64,000 nucleotides of DNA from Flagellimonas hadalis (GCF_007785775.2 NZ_VNIK02000008.1:124001-188000); one strand, 5' to 3'. Shown: positions 1-10,046, counted from the first letter of the stretch. The notes: generated from the sequence alone by a model not told the origin. Translations and numbers: made by a program.

Positions 1-363
1 ACCGGTTTTGGGCTTCAGGCTGCGGTCCTCAATGTAGGTGACATCTTCAACATAGTTGATATAATAAATGTAGAACCCGAGGGTGAGGATCACCAACCAG
101 GTGTCCAGTAGCGAAGTCTTTCCAAAACTGCGGATGGTCTCTACCCAAACGACGGGAAACATCAATAAATTGATGATGGGTATGAACAATAGGATGACCC
201 ACCACCAAGGCCTGTTGATGATCTTCATCAATACGACCCCGTTATATACAGGAATGGCGGCCTCCCATGCCTTTCGCCCTGCTTTTACATATAGTTTCCA
301 AGTACCCAAAAAATGGATGATCTGGATGATCAAGATGAAAATGATCCACTGTGTACCGTCCAT
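1..363 (-). CDS. lepB: Signal peptidase I, N-terminal part (cut by window edge)
   Basis: The first 121 codons of a minus-strand gene that runs off the window start. The translation begins MDGTQWIIFILIIQ and has two to three hydrophobic stretches (about residues 5-20, 55-75 and 88-102) separated by short polar loops, as in the membrane-anchoring N-terminal region of Bacteroidota signal peptidase I (DUF5684-like). The catalytic serine and lysine boxes would lie outside the window, so the assignment rests on this N-terminal domain and on the lepB-dapB-DUF5683-parB-parA order familiar in Flavobacteriaceae. The protein would cleave Sec signal peptides on the periplasmic face of the inner membrane. 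It follows dapB by 48 bases and is probably co-transcribed with it. Another DUF5684-type membrane protein is the main alternative. Confidence 0.72.
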   Translation of the reverse strand, partial: MDGTQWIIFILIIQIIHFLGTWKLYVKAGRKAWEAAIPVYNGVVLMKIINRPWWWVILLFIPIINLLMFPVVWVETIRSFGKTSLLDTWLVILTLGFYIYYINYVEDVTYIEDRSLKPKTG

Positions 364-411
364 ATAAAATTTTCTTTGTTAGACTAACCGCCTAGATTGT
401 TGTTACGTTTT

Positions 412-1113
412 TTAGCTTAGGTTTAACACGTCCTTCATTGTAAAGACACCTGTTTTTCCCTGGATCCATTCCGCTGCGATTACGGCCCCAAGGGCAAAAC
501 CTTGTCTATTGTGCGCAGTGTGCTTTATCTCGATGCTGTCCACATCGCTTTCATAGCAGATGCTGTGGGTGCCGGGCACCATGCCTTCCCGTATTGATGT
601 TATGGGAATGGTTTTATCTCCTGCGGTGTCCAATTTCCAATCCCTGTACGAAGAGTTTCCAATGATCCCTTCCGCCAATGTGATGGCGGTCCCACTGGGT
701 GCATCCAGCTTTTGGGTATGGTGGATCTCTTCCATGGAAACCTTGTACTGTTCCAATTGGGACATCATTTTGGCCAAATGGGCGTTTAGTTCAAAAAAGA
801 TGTTCACGCCCAAACTGAAATTGGATGCGTAGATAAAGGCACCTTTATCTTCTTTGCACAGTTCCATAGCTTCTTCATACTGTGAAAGCCAGCCAGTAGT
901 CCCACAGATGACCGGAACTCCATTCTTGAAACAGTTGGTGATATTTTCAAAGGCGGCATCCGGTGTACTGAAATCTATGGCAACGTCCATGGCGCCATAA
1001 TCCACATTTGCCGTGCCAACATCTATTTTCGCCACAATGGTATGGCCTCTTTCTTGGGCAATTTGCTCAATCATTTTTCCCATTTTCCCATAACCGAACA
1101 AAGCAATGTTCAT
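412..1113 (-). CDS. dapB: 4-hydroxy-tetrahydrodipicolinate reductase
   Basis: A 233-residue cytosolic enzyme that reduces hydroxy-tetrahydrodipicolinate with NAD(P)H in lysine and diaminopimelate synthesis, and so feeds peptidoglycan. The N-terminal Rossmann fold shows GYGKMG at residues 7-12 and the CGTTG loop near 70-74. The catalytic signature EIHHTQKLDAPSGTA at 129-143 contains the general-acid His131 and Lys135. Bacteroidota DapB proteins are of this short type, about 230-240 residues against 270 in E. coli. It starts 3 bases after the stop of the DUF5683 gene and precedes lepB, so it lies inside the parA-to-lepB transcription unit. Nothing appears broken. Confidence 0.97.
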   Translation of the reverse strand: MNIALFGYGKMGKMIEQIAQERGHTIVAKIDVGTANVDYGAMDVAIDFSTPDAAFENITNCFKNGVPVICGTTGWLSQYEEAMELCKEDKGAFIYASNFSLGVNIFFELNAHLAKMMSQLEQYKVSMEEIHHTQKLDAPSGTAITLAEGIIGNSSYRDWKLDTAGDKTIPITSIREGMVPGTHSICYESDVDSIEIKHTAHNRQGFALGAVIAAEWIQGKTGVFTMKDVLNLS

Positions 1114-1116
1114 ACA

Positions 1117-1743
1117 CTAAAATTTTACGACCAAGGCCATTCCATAGTTGGGTTGGTTGGTCACGGGGTTTACATCTATATAGGGTTGAAAGTCAACCGC
1201 GAGATTGTCGTCGACGTTATATTGTTTCAGGTGGGCGTCCACATTGGCGTCTATGATGTTCAGGGCATAGAGCGCAATGGTGATCACCAGGGCAAGATCC
1301 CTGTCCCTTTGGGTGTTTTCCTGGGCTCCTTCTAGGGCCTCGTCGGAAATTCGGCCAAAAAATTCATCATCGGTAAAGCCTGCCAACCTGCGTTTAAAGG
1401 CGTTTCTTGCCCTTTTGTATTCGGTGTTGTTATAGGAATAAACATAGATTCCAGTGCCGATGGCGCCCCAGACAATGGGAGCTTTCCAGTAGCGTTTGTT
1501 GTAGATCTGTCCAAGACCGGGAAATACGGCAGAATAGAATGCAGCTTTGCTGGGAGCAAGTGGATTTATACTCTTCCTTTTGGCCACTTCCTCAAAAGTG
1601 ATGCCTTCGCCTTCCATATTTTGGGCCAAGGAATCCACTTCTTTGGGTTGGGGTTCTTCCTTGCCTGTTTCCTCTTTTTCTTGGGAAAGTCCAATTTGGA
1701 GAAACAACAAGGCAAAGAACAAAAAGAGGAGGTTTTTATTCAC
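1117..1743 (-). CDS. DUF5683 domain protein, exported or membrane-associated
   Basis: A 208-residue protein with a Sec signal peptide (residues 1-20, ending IGLSQ), a charged and proline-rich stretch to about 60, then the DUF5683 core. The core has the motif PGLGQIYNKRYWKAP followed by a hydrophobic segment GAIGTGIYVYSYN. The C-terminus ends YGMALVVKF, typical of a beta-strand that reaches the outer membrane. No biochemical role is established for the family. Its fixed place between parB and dapB in Flavobacteriia is known; a cell-envelope role is inferred from the signal peptide. Its start overlaps the parB stop by 8 bases, implying translational coupling. Confidence 0.85.
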   Translation of the reverse strand: MNKNLLFLFFALLFLQIGLSQEKEETGKEEPQPKEVDSLAQNMEGEGITFEEVAKRKSINPLAPSKAAFYSAVFPGLGQIYNKRYWKAPIVWGAIGTGIYVYSYNNTEYKRARNAFKRRLAGFTDDEFFGRISDEALEGAQENTQRDRDLALVITIALYALNIIDANVDAHLKQYNVDDNLAVDFQPYIDVNPVTNQPNYGMALVVKF

Positions 1744-2644
1744 CTGTCAATAATTTTTTTATTCGCTTGAACTCCTCTTCAGAGTGGAAAGGAATCACAA
1801 TCTTGCCTTTTCCGTTGCTGGAAGCGGAAATGTCCACTTTTGCGGAAAGGTGTTCCTTGAGGGCCTCGATGCCCTTGGATACAAATCCGGGAACATCCTT
1901 GCTGCCTTTTTTCTTCGTGGCCGCTGTTTGGCTTTCGGGCTCCTTGTAGGCCTTCACCAATTGTTCGGTATCGCGGACGGACAGGCCATCGGAAACAATC
2001 TTTTCGTAGATGGAGATCTGGTCCTTTTTCTTGTCGATGTTGATGAGCGCCCTGCCATGTCCCATGCTGATGAACCCATCCCGCATCCCGGTTTGGATGA
2101 TGGGGTCCAGTTTCAACAAGCGCAGGTAGTTGGTGATGGTGGAACGTTTTTTTCCTACGCGATCGCTCAATTTTTCTTGGGTGATCTGGATCTCGTCGAT
2201 GAGACGCTGGTAGGAAAGTGCTATTTCAATGGGGTCAAGGTCTTGCCTTTGGATATTTTCCACCAAGGCCATTTCCAAGGATTCTTGGTCGTTGGCGATG
2301 CGGATGTAGGCGGGAATGGTCTCCAGGCCAACCAGTTTGGAGGCGCGGTACCTTCGTTCCCCGGATACCAATTGAAACTTGTTGAAATCAAGCTTACGAA
2401 CGGTAATGGGTTGGATGATGCCCAATTCCCGAATGGAACTGGCCAATTCCTCAAGGGCCTCATCATTGAAGTTGGATCGGGGCTGAAATGGGTTCATCTC
2501 TATGGACTCGATGTCCAGTTCCACCACATTTCCTATCACCTTGTCCGCGTTTTTGTCCGAAACGGATTGGATATCGTTCTCGGGATCTTTCAATAGGGCG
2601 GACAGGCCTCTTCCCAAAGCCTGTTTTTTAGTTGCTTTCGCCAT
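1736..2644 (-). CDS. parB: Chromosome partition protein ParB (Spo0J family)
   Basis: A 302-residue centromere-binding CTPase that loads at parS and works with ParA in origin segregation. Residues 40-130 form the ParB N-terminal domain with QPRSNF and the CTP-binding motif GERRYRAS near 95-102. A helix-turn-helix follows (KLSDRVGKKRSTITNYLRLL, about 155-175). A Lys/Ser/Gly-rich linker leads to the C-terminal dimerisation region from about 245. Length and layout match chromosomal ParB. It begins directly after parA (1 base apart), forming the classical parAB pair. No parS-like palindrome was recognised nearby. Confidence 0.96.
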   Translation of the reverse strand: MAKATKKQALGRGLSALLKDPENDIQSVSDKNADKVIGNVVELDIESIEMNPFQPRSNFNDEALEELASSIRELGIIQPITVRKLDFNKFQLVSGERRYRASKLVGLETIPAYIRIANDQESLEMALVENIQRQDLDPIEIALSYQRLIDEIQITQEKLSDRVGKKRSTITNYLRLLKLDPIIQTGMRDGFISMGHGRALINIDKKKDQISIYEKIVSDGLSVRDTEQLVKAYKEPESQTAATKKKGSKDVPGFVSKGIEALKEHLSAKVDISASSNGKGKIVIPFHSEEEFKRIKKLLTGE

Positions 2645-3418
2645 TTAAACTTTCTCCTTGTTTTTCTTCAAAATTTCGTTGGCCAAGTTAAGGTAATTGG
2701 AGGCACCTTTGCTGCTGGCATCGTATTTTATGATGCTCTCTCCATAACTTGGGGCTTCACTCAGTCTCACATTTCTTTGGATGATGGTGTCGAACACCAT
2801 ATCGGCAAAATGTTTCTTCACTTCTTCCACAACTTGGTTGGACAAACGCAATCTGGAATCGTACATGGTGAGTAGCATACCCTCGATGTCCAGGTCGTTG
2901 TTATGTATTTTTTGTACGCTTTTTACGGTGTTCAAGAGTTTACCAAGACCTTCCAGCGCAAAATATTCACATTGGATGGGAATCATGACCGAATCTGCGG
3001 CCGTAAGGGCGTTCAGGGTCAAAAGGCCCAAAGAAGGGGCACAATCGATCAAGACAAAATCATAGCGGTCGCCCAATCCCTTTAGGGCTTCCTTCATCAT
3101 ATATTCCCTGTTGTCCTTGTCCACCAGTTCTATTTCAATGGCCACAAGGTCTATGTGCGCGGGAACAAGGTCCACATTGGGCGAATCTGTTGGGATGATG
3201 ACTTCATCCACGCTCATGGTATGTTCCAAAAGTTGGTAGGTGCCATGTTCCACGGAATCTACATCGATACCAAGGCCCGATGTCGCATTGGCTTGGGGGT
3301 CGGCGTCGATCAGCAATACTTTCTTTTCCAATACGCCAAGGGAGGCTGCAAGGTTTACCGTGGTGGTCGTTTTGCCCACACCGCCCTTTTGGTTCGCAAT
3401 AGCAATAATCTTGCCCAT
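2645..3418 (-). CDS. parA: Chromosome partition ATPase ParA (Soj family)
   Basis: A 257-residue ATPase of the MinD/ParA class. The deviant Walker A box KGGVGKTT is at residues 11-18, DADPQAN follows near 40, and the Walker B-like segment VLIDCAPSLG is near 120-130. ParA binds DNA non-specifically when ATP-bound and is released by ParB, which drives chromosome segregation. It is the first gene of the parA-parB-DUF5683-dapB-lepB run. The 133-base gap to the mutase gene contains TATTTTTA on the minus strand (3445 to 3438), close to the Bacteroidota -7 box TAnnTTTG but with a mismatch, so a promoter there is plausible only. Confidence 0.97.
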   Translation of the reverse strand: MGKIIAIANQKGGVGKTTTTVNLAASLGVLEKKVLLIDADPQANATSGLGIDVDSVEHGTYQLLEHTMSVDEVIIPTDSPNVDLVPAHIDLVAIEIELVDKDNREYMMKEALKGLGDRYDFVLIDCAPSLGLLTLNALTAADSVMIPIQCEYFALEGLGKLLNTVKSVQKIHNNDLDIEGMLLTMYDSRLRLSNQVVEEVKKHFADMVFDTIIQRNVRLSEAPSYGESIIKYDASSKGASNYLNLANEILKKNKEKV

Positions 3419-3551
3419 TTCATAGTAAGTTAGGTGCTAAAAATACGATTATTTAAGATGCCAGAAAATGTATTTTGTTAACAAGGGGTGAATAACGGGT
3501 GCTTTGCGCGTTAAAGAAAGTTAAAGTTATCTGCGTTAGATCGTTAAGCCG

Positions 3552-5639
3552 TTAGCCCATCAAAATGTGGAGTATTTCTATGGCTGCATCACTGATCTTC
3601 GTACCGGGTCCGAAAACCGCTACGGCACCATGTTCCAGTAGGTGTCCATAATCTTGCTTGGGTATGACACCGCCCACAATCACCATGATGTCTTCCCTTC
3701 CCATTTTTTTGAGTTCTTCGACCACTTCCGGTACCAAGGTCTTATGGCCTCCGGCAAGGGACGAGATGCCCAGCACATGGACGTCGTTCTCCACGGCTTG
3801 TTTGGCCACTTCCGAAGGGGTCTGGAACAAGGGGCCTATGTCCACGTCAAAACCGAGGTCGGCATAGCCTGTGGCCACCACCTTTGCCCCGCGGTCATGC
3901 CCGTCCTGCCCCATCTTGGCGACCATGATCCTGGGTCTACGGCCTTCCTGAATGGCAAATTCATCAGCCATTTTTCGGGCCTTTTCAAAGCTTTCGTCGT
4001 TTTTGATCTCTTTGGAATACACTCCGGAAAAGGATTGGATTTTTGCTTTGTAGCGTCCAAAGGCACTCTCCATGGCGTCACTGATCTCACCTAGGGTAGC
4101 ACGTTCTTTGGCCGCTTCCACCGCTAAAGCTAACAAATTTTCACGGTCGGTCTCCTGCTGCATTGCTTTTTTGGCCACAGTCCTTATGTTTTCGAGGGCT
4201 TTTTCCACCGCAACCGTATTTCGGGTGGATTTGATATGCTGAAGACGTTCCATTTGCTGCTTGCGGACCTTTACATTGTCCACTTCCAGGATCTGGAGGT
4301 CGTCCTCATTCTCCAATTGGTACTTGTTCACGCCCACAATAATGTCCTGTCCGCTGTCTATCCGGGCCTGTTTTTTGGCTGCAGCCTCCTCAATACGCAT
4401 TTTGGGAATGCCCGATTCGATGGCCTTCGTCATTCCGCCCAGTTTTTCCACTTCCTCGATCAATTTCCAGGCTTCTTCGGCAATCTCTTGGGTCAATTTT
4501 TCAACAAGATGGCTACCGGCCCATGGATCTACTGTTCTCGTGATATGGGTTTCCTGCTGTAAATAGATTTGGGTATTTCGGGCAATTCGCGCCGAGAAAT
4601 CCGTGGGAAGTGCAATGGCCTCATCCAACGCATTGGTATGCAGGCTCTGCGTGCCACCGAAAACGGCAGCCATGGCCTCAATGGTGGTCCTGGCCACATT
4701 GTTGAAGGGATCTTGCTCGGTCAAGCTCCAGCCACTGGTTTGGCTGTGGGTACGCAGCATGGACGATTTTTCATTCTTCGGTCCGAATTGTTGCACCAGT
4801 TTGGCCCAAAGCATGCGACCTGCACGCATTTTGGCAATTTCCGTGAAATGGTTCATCCCTATTCCCCAGAAAAAAGAAAGGCGAGGGGCAAATTCATCGA
4901 TTTTCAAACCTGCCTTGATCCCGGTCCGGATGTATTCAATCCCGTCCGCCAAGGTGTAGGCCAATTCCATGGCCGCAGGTGCGCCAGCCTCGTGCATATG
5001 GTAGCCAGAAATACTGATGCTGTTGAATTTCGGCATATGTTTGCTGGTGAACTCGAAAATATCGGCCACCAGTTGCATGGAGGGAGTGGGAGGGTAGATG
5101 TAGGTGTTCCGCACCATGAACTCCTTCAAAATATCGTTCTGGATAGTTCCCGAAAGTTGTTCCATGGGCACGCCCTGCTCCAAGGCCGCCACAATGTAGA
5201 AGGCCATAATGGGAATCACGGCACCGTTCATGGTCATGGAAACGGACATTCGGTCCAACGGAATGCCGTCGAATAGGATTTTCATGTCCTCCACAGAATC
5301 TATGGCGACCCCGGCCTTGCCAACATCCCCAACAACACGTTCATTATCAGAATCATACCCACGGTGGGTCGGGAGGTCAAAGGCAACGGAAAGTCCTTTT
5401 TGCCCAGCTTCCAAGTTTCTACGGTAGAAGGCATTGCTCTCTTCGGCAGTGGAAAATCCTGCATATTGACGGATGGTCCATGGCCTGCTCACGTACATGG
5501 TGGAGTAGGGGCCCCGAAGGAAGGGGGAGATGCCGGCGGCGAAATTGGCATGCCTATAGTTATGAGTTATGGGTTTTGAGTTATGAGTTTCACCCAATTC
5601 TGAACTTAATTCCAAATGCTGAAGGTCCTTCCTACTCAT
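3552..5639 (-). CDS. Methylmalonyl-CoA mutase, large (catalytic) subunit
   Basis: Adenosylcobalamin-dependent enzyme that interconverts (R)-methylmalonyl-CoA and succinyl-CoA. The start at 5639 gives 695 residues and overlaps the small-subunit end; an upstream in-frame ATG at 5696 would lie inside that gene. The TIM-barrel domain begins with [20 protein letters not shown] and continues through [16 protein letters not shown]. The C-terminal B12-binding domain carries the base-off ligand motif DGHDRG at about 579-584 and the SSLAGGH loop. A short in-frame ACTCATA-rich repeat encodes the linker near residues 18-28 and does not look like ordinary mutase sequence. It follows the small subunit, so the two make the alpha-beta heterodimer. 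It diverges from a carboxylase operon that would supply methylmalonyl-CoA. Confidence 0.96.
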   Translation of the reverse strand: MSRKDLQHLELSSELGETHNSKPITHNYRHANFAAGISPFLRGPYSTMYVSRPWTIRQYAGFSTAEESNAFYRRNLEAGQKGLSVAFDLPTHRGYDSDNERVVGDVGKAGVAIDSVEDMKILFDGIPLDRMSVSMTMNGAVIPIMAFYIVAALEQGVPMEQLSGTIQNDILKEFMVRNTYIYPPTPSMQLVADIFEFTSKHMPKFNSISISGYHMHEAGAPAAMELAYTLADGIEYIRTGIKAGLKIDEFAPRLSFFWGIGMNHFTEIAKMRAGRMLWAKLVQQFGPKNEKSSMLRTHSQTSGWSLTEQDPFNNVARTTIEAMAAVFGGTQSLHTNALDEAIALPTDFSARIARNTQIYLQQETHITRTVDPWAGSHLVEKLTQEIAEEAWKLIEEVEKLGGMTKAIESGIPKMRIEEAAAKKQARIDSGQDIIVGVNKYQLENEDDLQILEVDNVKVRKQQMERLQHIKSTRNTVAVEKALENIRTVAKKAMQQETDRENLLALAVEAAKERATLGEISDAMESAFGRYKAKIQSFSGVYSKEIKNDESFEKARKMADEFAIQEGRRPRIMVAKMGQDGHDRGAKVVATGYADLGFDVDIGPLFQTPSEVAKQAVENDVHVLGISSLAGGHKTLVPEVVEELKKMGREDIMVIVGGVIPKQDYGHLLEHGAVAVFGPGTKISDAAIEILHILMG
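5559..5590. repeat. Short ATAACTC-type repeat inside the mutase reading frame
   Basis: On the plus strand, GTTATGAGTTAT is followed by GGGTTTTGAGTTATGAGTTT, three imperfect copies of a 7-10 base unit (ACTCATAA or ACCCATAA on the coding strand). Such ACTCATAA strings are usually intergenic in this group. Here the length keeps the mutase frame open and encodes the linker NSKPITHNY, just before the conserved barrel start. Confidence 0.6.
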
Positions 5640-7029
5640 TGTCCAATCGTTTTTGTTCCAGACTTTCTGCCAGTCTTCGGGATATAATGGGTTCAATAAG
5701 GGTTTTTCGGGGCTGGGTTTTCACAAAAGGGTATAGCTCCAGATCATCTTTCATGCGATCTTGGGGGTTCTGGTATTTGTTCGTTCCCAATGATATGATC
5801 TTGCCCTCATCAAAAAGCTGTTGTTCCTTTGCGGCACTTTCCTTGATTTTTTGTTGGATGGTCCCTTTTTTCAAGGCATCCAAAAATCCGCCCGAAGCTT
5901 CTATCTGTTTGAAGAGTGCCAATGCCTTTTCCGCCAGTTGTTGGGTGAGCGATTCGATGTAGTAAGCTCCTTCCGAAGCAGTTGAAGTGCTATCAAAATA
6001 ACTTTCCTCTTTCAGTAACAACAATTGGTTTCGGGCCAAACGGCTACCAAACTCATTGTCCTTGTGGTAGATGGCGTCATAGGGGAGGTTGCACACCGTA
6101 TCGGCACCGCCCAGCACGGCCGACATACATTCGGAAGTGGTACGGAGCATGTTCACGTTGTAATCGTACAGGGTCTTGTTCCGTTTGGTGGGCACGGCAA
6201 GAATGTGGCAATCGTTATTTAAATCGTATACTACGGCCAACGTGTTCCAGAGCCAACGCAATGCTTTCAATTTGGCTATTTCAAAGAAATAGTTGCTGCC
6301 CACGGCCACATCAAAAACAATCCCAGGACTTTTATCATTTACAATAACTGTATCATAGCCAAAAGTATGCAGGTACTCATGGGCATGGGCCAACCCATAG
6401 GCCAGTTGTTGTACCATGTTTGCTCCTGAGTTTTGATACATCGAAACATCTACCTTCAGGGAACATTTGATATTTGCTTTTATAGCCTTGATCAGGATGT
6501 CACTTAGAAAATGCCTATCCTTTTCCAGATTGTGGTACCAGTTTCCATCTTTGGCCAAATGACCGATAATGTCCAAGTTGAGGAATATATTTGCTTTTTG
6601 GCCGTCGGTCATGGACAAGAGCCGTTTGATGGATTCCACGTCCAAAAACCCGAAATTCAAATGTATTGGAGTTTTTTCTAAATCGATATCAGCAAGAAGG
6701 ACGGAAAAATCTGTTTTTGGCTCGGGAATGGTAAAAATCAAACTGCCAGCTCCTTTTTTGAGGGCGTCCAAGGCTTTTGCATTTGCTTTTTTAGGGTCTC
6801 CGGCATAGACGCCCTCCGCAATTTGCCACGTATGGCCTTCGGGTAGGGGAAAGGTCTTGGTGCTTTCCATATCCTCCGAGTGGTAGAAGGGCTTTACCTT
6901 GATGCCCTCCAACGATTCCCAGACCAAGGTGTCGTTGTAGTCGGCTCCTTTTAGATCATATTGGATCTTCTGTTTCCATTGTTTTGCGGAAACTTCGGGG
7001 AATTCATCAAATAGGCCACTGTCAGTCAT
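5632..7029 (-). CDS. Methylmalonyl-CoA mutase, small subunit
   Basis: A 465-residue non-catalytic beta subunit. It shares the mutase TIM-barrel framework ([20 protein letters not shown] near residue 16, [20 protein letters not shown] in the middle, [15 protein letters not shown] near 335) but stops before a cobalamin-binding domain and has no DxHxxG motif. It is needed for the heterodimer with the adjacent large subunit. Its first 8 bases overlap the end of the DivIC-like gene, and its stop overlaps the large-subunit start (AATGAGTAG), so the genes are translationally coupled behind udk. Confidence 0.95.
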   Translation of the reverse strand: MTDSGLFDEFPEVSAKQWKQKIQYDLKGADYNDTLVWESLEGIKVKPFYHSEDMESTKTFPLPEGHTWQIAEGVYAGDPKKANAKALDALKKGAGSLIFTIPEPKTDFSVLLADIDLEKTPIHLNFGFLDVESIKRLLSMTDGQKANIFLNLDIIGHLAKDGNWYHNLEKDRHFLSDILIKAIKANIKCSLKVDVSMYQNSGANMVQQLAYGLAHAHEYLHTFGYDTVIVNDKSPGIVFDVAVGSNYFFEIAKLKALRWLWNTLAVVYDLNNDCHILAVPTKRNKTLYDYNVNMLRTTSECMSAVLGGADTVCNLPYDAIYHKDNEFGSRLARNQLLLLKEESYFDSTSTASEGAYYIESLTQQLAEKALALFKQIEASGGFLDALKKGTIQQKIKESAAKEQQLFDEGKIISLGTNKYQNPQDRMKDDLELYPFVKTQPRKTLIEPIISRRLAESLEQKRLDNE

Positions 7030-7354
7030 TTTGTTTGTTTTTCAAACTGTCCTCGTACTCGATAAGGAAGATTTCTTCATTTTCCTTTTTCATGTAATAT
7101 TTTTCGCGGGCCAGTTTTTCCAATTCATTTTTATCCGACATCTTTTCGAGGATCTCCTTGTCCTTTGCAATTTCATCTTTGAGGAAATCCTTCTGTTTTT
7201 CCAGTTTCTTGATCTCGTTCCGCAGCTCCATGTGGATCAATAGGGAGTTGGTGTCGAAAAAGGCCATCCATATCACAAAAATGGTCAGTACCAAAATATA
7301 CGTATTGGTAAAGACTTTGAACCATTTTTTCTGTTTTAATTCCTTCAGGCCCAT
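7022..7354 (-). CDS. DivIC/FtsB-like septum formation protein
   Basis: A 110-residue bitopic membrane protein: a short basic cytoplasmic N-terminus, one transmembrane helix (about residues 16-32, TYILVLTIFVIWMAFF), then a periplasmic heptad coiled coil (about 40-75) and the family end motif LAREKYYMKKENEEIFLIEY. It belongs to the septum formation initiator family, which bridges the divisome with FtsL and FtsQ/DivIB. Size, topology and the AREKYxMKK motif support the family firmly; choosing between FtsB and DivIC names is convention. It sits between udk and the mutase genes with almost no spacing. Confidence 0.92.
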   Translation of the reverse strand: MGLKELKQKKWFKVFTNTYILVLTIFVIWMAFFDTNSLLIHMELRNEIKKLEKQKDFLKDEIAKDKEILEKMSDKNELEKLAREKYYMKKENEEIFLIEYEDSLKNKQND

Positions 7355-7356
7355 GG

Positions 7357-7965
7357 CTATGCCAGTTTATTGTTGATGATGGTCCGCACAATATCCACGG
7401 CCACCGTGTTGTAGTGGTTGTTCGGGATGATGATGTCCGCAAACTCCTTCGAAGGCTCGATAAACTGTTCGTGCATCGGCTTTACGGCGGTCTGGTATCT
7501 TGTCAGCACCTTGTCCAGATCATGTCCCCGTTCCCGTATGTCGCGCTGCAACCTGCGGATCAACCGCTCATCGGAGTCGGCATGCACAAAAATCTTGATG
7601 TCGAACAGGTCGCGGAGTTTTGGGTTGCTCAGCACCAATATGCCCTCAACGATCATCACCTTTCGGGGCGGGGTCGGAATCGTCTCCTCCAAACGTGTTT
7701 CCTCCACAAAGGAATATGCGGGCATTTGGATGGTCTTTCCTTCCCTCAGTTGCACCATATGGGAGATCAACAAGTCAAAATCAATGGAGTTCGGATGGTC
7801 AAAATTGACCTTCCCACGCTCCTTCCTGTCCATGTGGGAAAGGTCGTTGTAATACGAGTCCTGTGAAATAACACCCACTTCATTTTCAGGAAGTTGGTCA
7901 ACAATTTGATTGACCACCGTCGTTTTTCCACAACCGGTGCCCCCGGCAATCCCTAAGATCAGCAT
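7357..7965 (-). CDS. udk: Uridine kinase
   Basis: A 202-residue P-loop kinase that phosphorylates uridine and cytidine in pyrimidine salvage. The Walker A motif GGTGCGKT is at residues 8-15, YYNDLSHMD and NFDHPNSIDFDLL form the substrate lid, and RLIRRLQRDIRERG is the arginine-rich C-terminal region. The ATG at 7965 is chosen because it places the P-loop at the usual distance; the longer open frame to 8094 adds an unrelated tail and would cover the promoter. It is the first gene of the udk, divIC-like, mutase small, mutase large unit. Confidence 0.95.
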   Translation of the reverse strand: MLILGIAGGTGCGKTTVVNQIVDQLPENEVGVISQDSYYNDLSHMDRKERGKVNFDHPNSIDFDLLISHMVQLREGKTIQMPAYSFVEETRLEETIPTPPRKVMIVEGILVLSNPKLRDLFDIKIFVHADSDERLIRRLQRDIRERGHDLDKVLTRYQTAVKPMHEQFIEPSKEFADIIIPNNHYNTVAVDIVRTIINNKLA

Positions 7966-7982
7966 ATGAACCAATTTGACCC

Positions 7983-7990
7983 CAAAAATA
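7983..7990 (-). promoter_or_regulatory. Probable -7 box for the udk-mutase operon
   Basis: Reading the minus strand, TATTTTTG (7990 to 7983) matches the Bacteroidota -7 consensus TAnnTTTG and ends 18 bases before the udk ATG. No TTTG was found at the expected 19-base distance upstream, so only the -7 half is supported. Confidence 0.45.
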
Positions 7991-8113
7991 AACATTTGAA
8001 TATATCTCTTGCCATAACCCCATCCGCAAATTACAACAAAGGATAACCGGAATGTCTTGTGCAATTCCAAACCATTACTCTTATATTTATCCAACTAACT
8101 AAAGATTATATCT

Positions 8114-8602
8114 ATGGACAGTTCGTACTCGGTAAAGGTGGACGACAATGTTGGCTTTGCGTTTTCCCGCGAACAGATTGCGGCATTGGATTTGATCAAA
8201 ACGGGCAAAACTACTTTTCACTTGCTCCAAGAAGGGCAATCCTACCATGTGGAAATCCTGGAATCCGATTTTAATGCGGGCAGATATACCATCTCTGTCA
8301 ATGGCAGTGAATACTTGGCATCCATCCACACGCCATTGGATGAACTCATTCTGAAAATGGGCTTCGCTGTCAATGGGGCCAAGAACATCGATTCCATTTC
8401 CGCCCCCATGCCCGGCCTTATCTTGGATATTTTGGTAAAGGAAGGGCAAGAAGTGGACGAAGAGGACCAACTGTTGGTCTTGGAGGCCATGAAAATGGAG
8501 AACATCATCACTTCGCCGAGAAAGGGAGTGATCAAACAGGTGGCCGTGAAACAAGGTGATACGGTTGATAAAAAACAATTGTTGATAGCGTTTGAACAAT
8601 GA
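8114..8602 (+). CDS. Biotin carboxyl carrier protein of an acyl-CoA carboxylase
   Basis: A 162-residue carrier subunit. The C-terminal half (about 90-162) is a biotinyl domain with EAMKMEN, in which Lys127 is the predicted biotin attachment site. The N-terminal half is a poorly conserved beta-rich region common to propionyl-CoA carboxylase carrier subunits of Bacteroidota. It shuttles carboxybiotin between the next two gene products. Its stop overlaps the biotin carboxylase start by 4 bases (ATGA). The operon is divergent from udk and the mutase genes, which supports propionyl-CoA as substrate; acetyl-CoA remains possible. Confidence 0.93.
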   Translation: MDSSYSVKVDDNVGFAFSREQIAALDLIKTGKTTFHLLQEGQSYHVEILESDFNAGRYTISVNGSEYLASIHTPLDELILKMGFAVNGAKNIDSISAPMPGLILDILVKEGQEVDEEDQLLVLEAMKMENIITSPRKGVIKQVAVKQGDTVDKKQLLIAFEQ

Positions 8603-10041
8603 AAAGGATATTGATAGCCAACCGCGGCGAGATTGCGGTCCGTGTGATGAAGACCGCCAAAAAAATGGGCATACAAACCGTGGCCATATTTTCAAAAGCG
8701 GATAGGAACGCACCCCATGTGCAATTTGCGGATGAAGCCGTTTGCATAGGCGAGGCACCTTCCAACCAATCCTATTTGAGAGGAGATAAGATTATTGAAG
8801 TGGCCAAGGCACTTGGTGTTGATGGCATCCACCCCGGTTATGGTTTCCTCAGCGAGAATGCCGATTTTGCCGAAGCTGTCGAGAAAAGTGGGATCACCTT
8901 CATTGGTCCCAAATCCAAGGCCATCCAAATGATGGGGAGCAAATTGGCGGCAAAAGAGGCGGTCAAGGCTTACGATATTCCCATGGTCCCGGGCATAGAC
9001 GAGGCCATTACCGATGTGGCCAAAGCCAAGAAAATTGCAAAGGAGGTAGGTTATCCCATCCTCATTAAGGCGTCCGCAGGAGGTGGGGGCAAAGGAATGC
9101 GTATTGTGGAGAAGGAAGAGGAACTGGAATCGGGCATGAAACGTGCCATCAGCGAGGCCACTTCTGCATTTGGGGATGGCTCAGTATTTTTGGAAAAATA
9201 TGTGAAGTCCCCCAGACATATCGAAGTACAGGTGATGGCGGACACCCACGGGAACGTTCTCCACTTTTTTGAGCGGGAATGCAGTGTGCAAAGACGGCAC
9301 CAAAAAGTGGTGGAAGAGGCCCCATCCTCCATTTTGACCCCGGAACTTCGAGAAAAAATGGGCGTGGCAGCCACCAAAGTGGCCAAGGCCTGTGACTATA
9401 TCGGGGCAGGTACGGTGGAATTTCTGATGGACGCCGACCACAATTTCTATTTTTTGGAAATGAACACCCGTTTGCAGGTGGAACACCCCGTTACCGAGAT
9501 GATCACAGGGGTCGATTTGGTGGAATTACAGATTCGGGTGGCCCGTGGGGAAGAACTGCCCATGAAGCAGGAAGGCCTAAAAATTCAAGGACATGCCGTG
9601 GAACTTCGGGTGTATGCGGAAGACCCCTTGAACGATTTTTTGCCCAGTGTGGGAACCTTGGAAATATACAGACCGCCCAGTGGACAAGGTATCCGCGTGG
9701 ACGATGGTTTTGAGGAAGGCATGGATGTTCCCATCTACTACGACCCTATGCTGTCCAAACTGATTACCTATGGTAAAACCAGGGAAGAAGCCATAGCCTT
9801 GATGCTGGACGCCATCAAGGAGTACAAGGTGAAGGGCGTACAGACCACGTTGCCGTTCGGGAGTTTTGTCTTTGCCCATGAAGCTTTCCGGTCGGGCAAT
9901 TTTGACACCCACTTTGTGAAAAACCATTACGCCCCGGACGACATCAAAGAGAGCAATGCCAAACAAGCCGAAGTAGCTGCGCTGGTTGCGCTCTATCAAT
10001 ATTTGGAAGATAAAAAAATAGTACGGTTGCCATCAAACTGA
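8599..10041 (+). CDS. accC: Biotin carboxylase subunit
   Basis: A 480-residue ATP-grasp enzyme that carboxylates biotin on the neighbouring carrier using bicarbonate and ATP. It shows [10 protein letters not shown] at the N-terminus, [11 protein letters not shown] near 78-88, the glycine-rich ATP loop GGGGKG at 161-166, and the [17 protein letters not shown] active-site segment near 290-306. The tail after about 445 is a little longer than in E. coli AccC. Being in the same operon as a PCC-type carboxyltransferase, it most likely serves propionyl-CoA carboxylase, so the accC symbol describes the family rather than the pathway. Confidence 0.94.
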   Translation: MKRILIANRGEIAVRVMKTAKKMGIQTVAIFSKADRNAPHVQFADEAVCIGEAPSNQSYLRGDKIIEVAKALGVDGIHPGYGFLSENADFAEAVEKSGITFIGPKSKAIQMMGSKLAAKEAVKAYDIPMVPGIDEAITDVAKAKKIAKEVGYPILIKASAGGGGKGMRIVEKEEELESGMKRAISEATSAFGDGSVFLEKYVKSPRHIEVQVMADTHGNVLHFFERECSVQRRHQKVVEEAPSSILTPELREKMGVAATKVAKACDYIGAGTVEFLMDADHNFYFLEMNTRLQVEHPVTEMITGVDLVELQIRVARGEELPMKQEGLKIQGHAVELRVYAEDPLNDFLPSVGTLEIYRPPSGQGIRVDDGFEEGMDVPIYYDPMLSKLITYGKTREEAIALMLDAIKEYKVKGVQTTLPFGSFVFAHEAFRSGNFDTHFVKNHYAPDDIKESNAKQAEVAALVALYQYLEDKKIVRLPSN

Positions 10042-10046
10042 ATCCC

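Noticed and set aside
1784-2596. 270-codon plus-strand frame opposite parB, and similar frames opposite the mutase genes
   Set aside because: Antisense shadows of strongly conserved genes; no start context or family resemblance.
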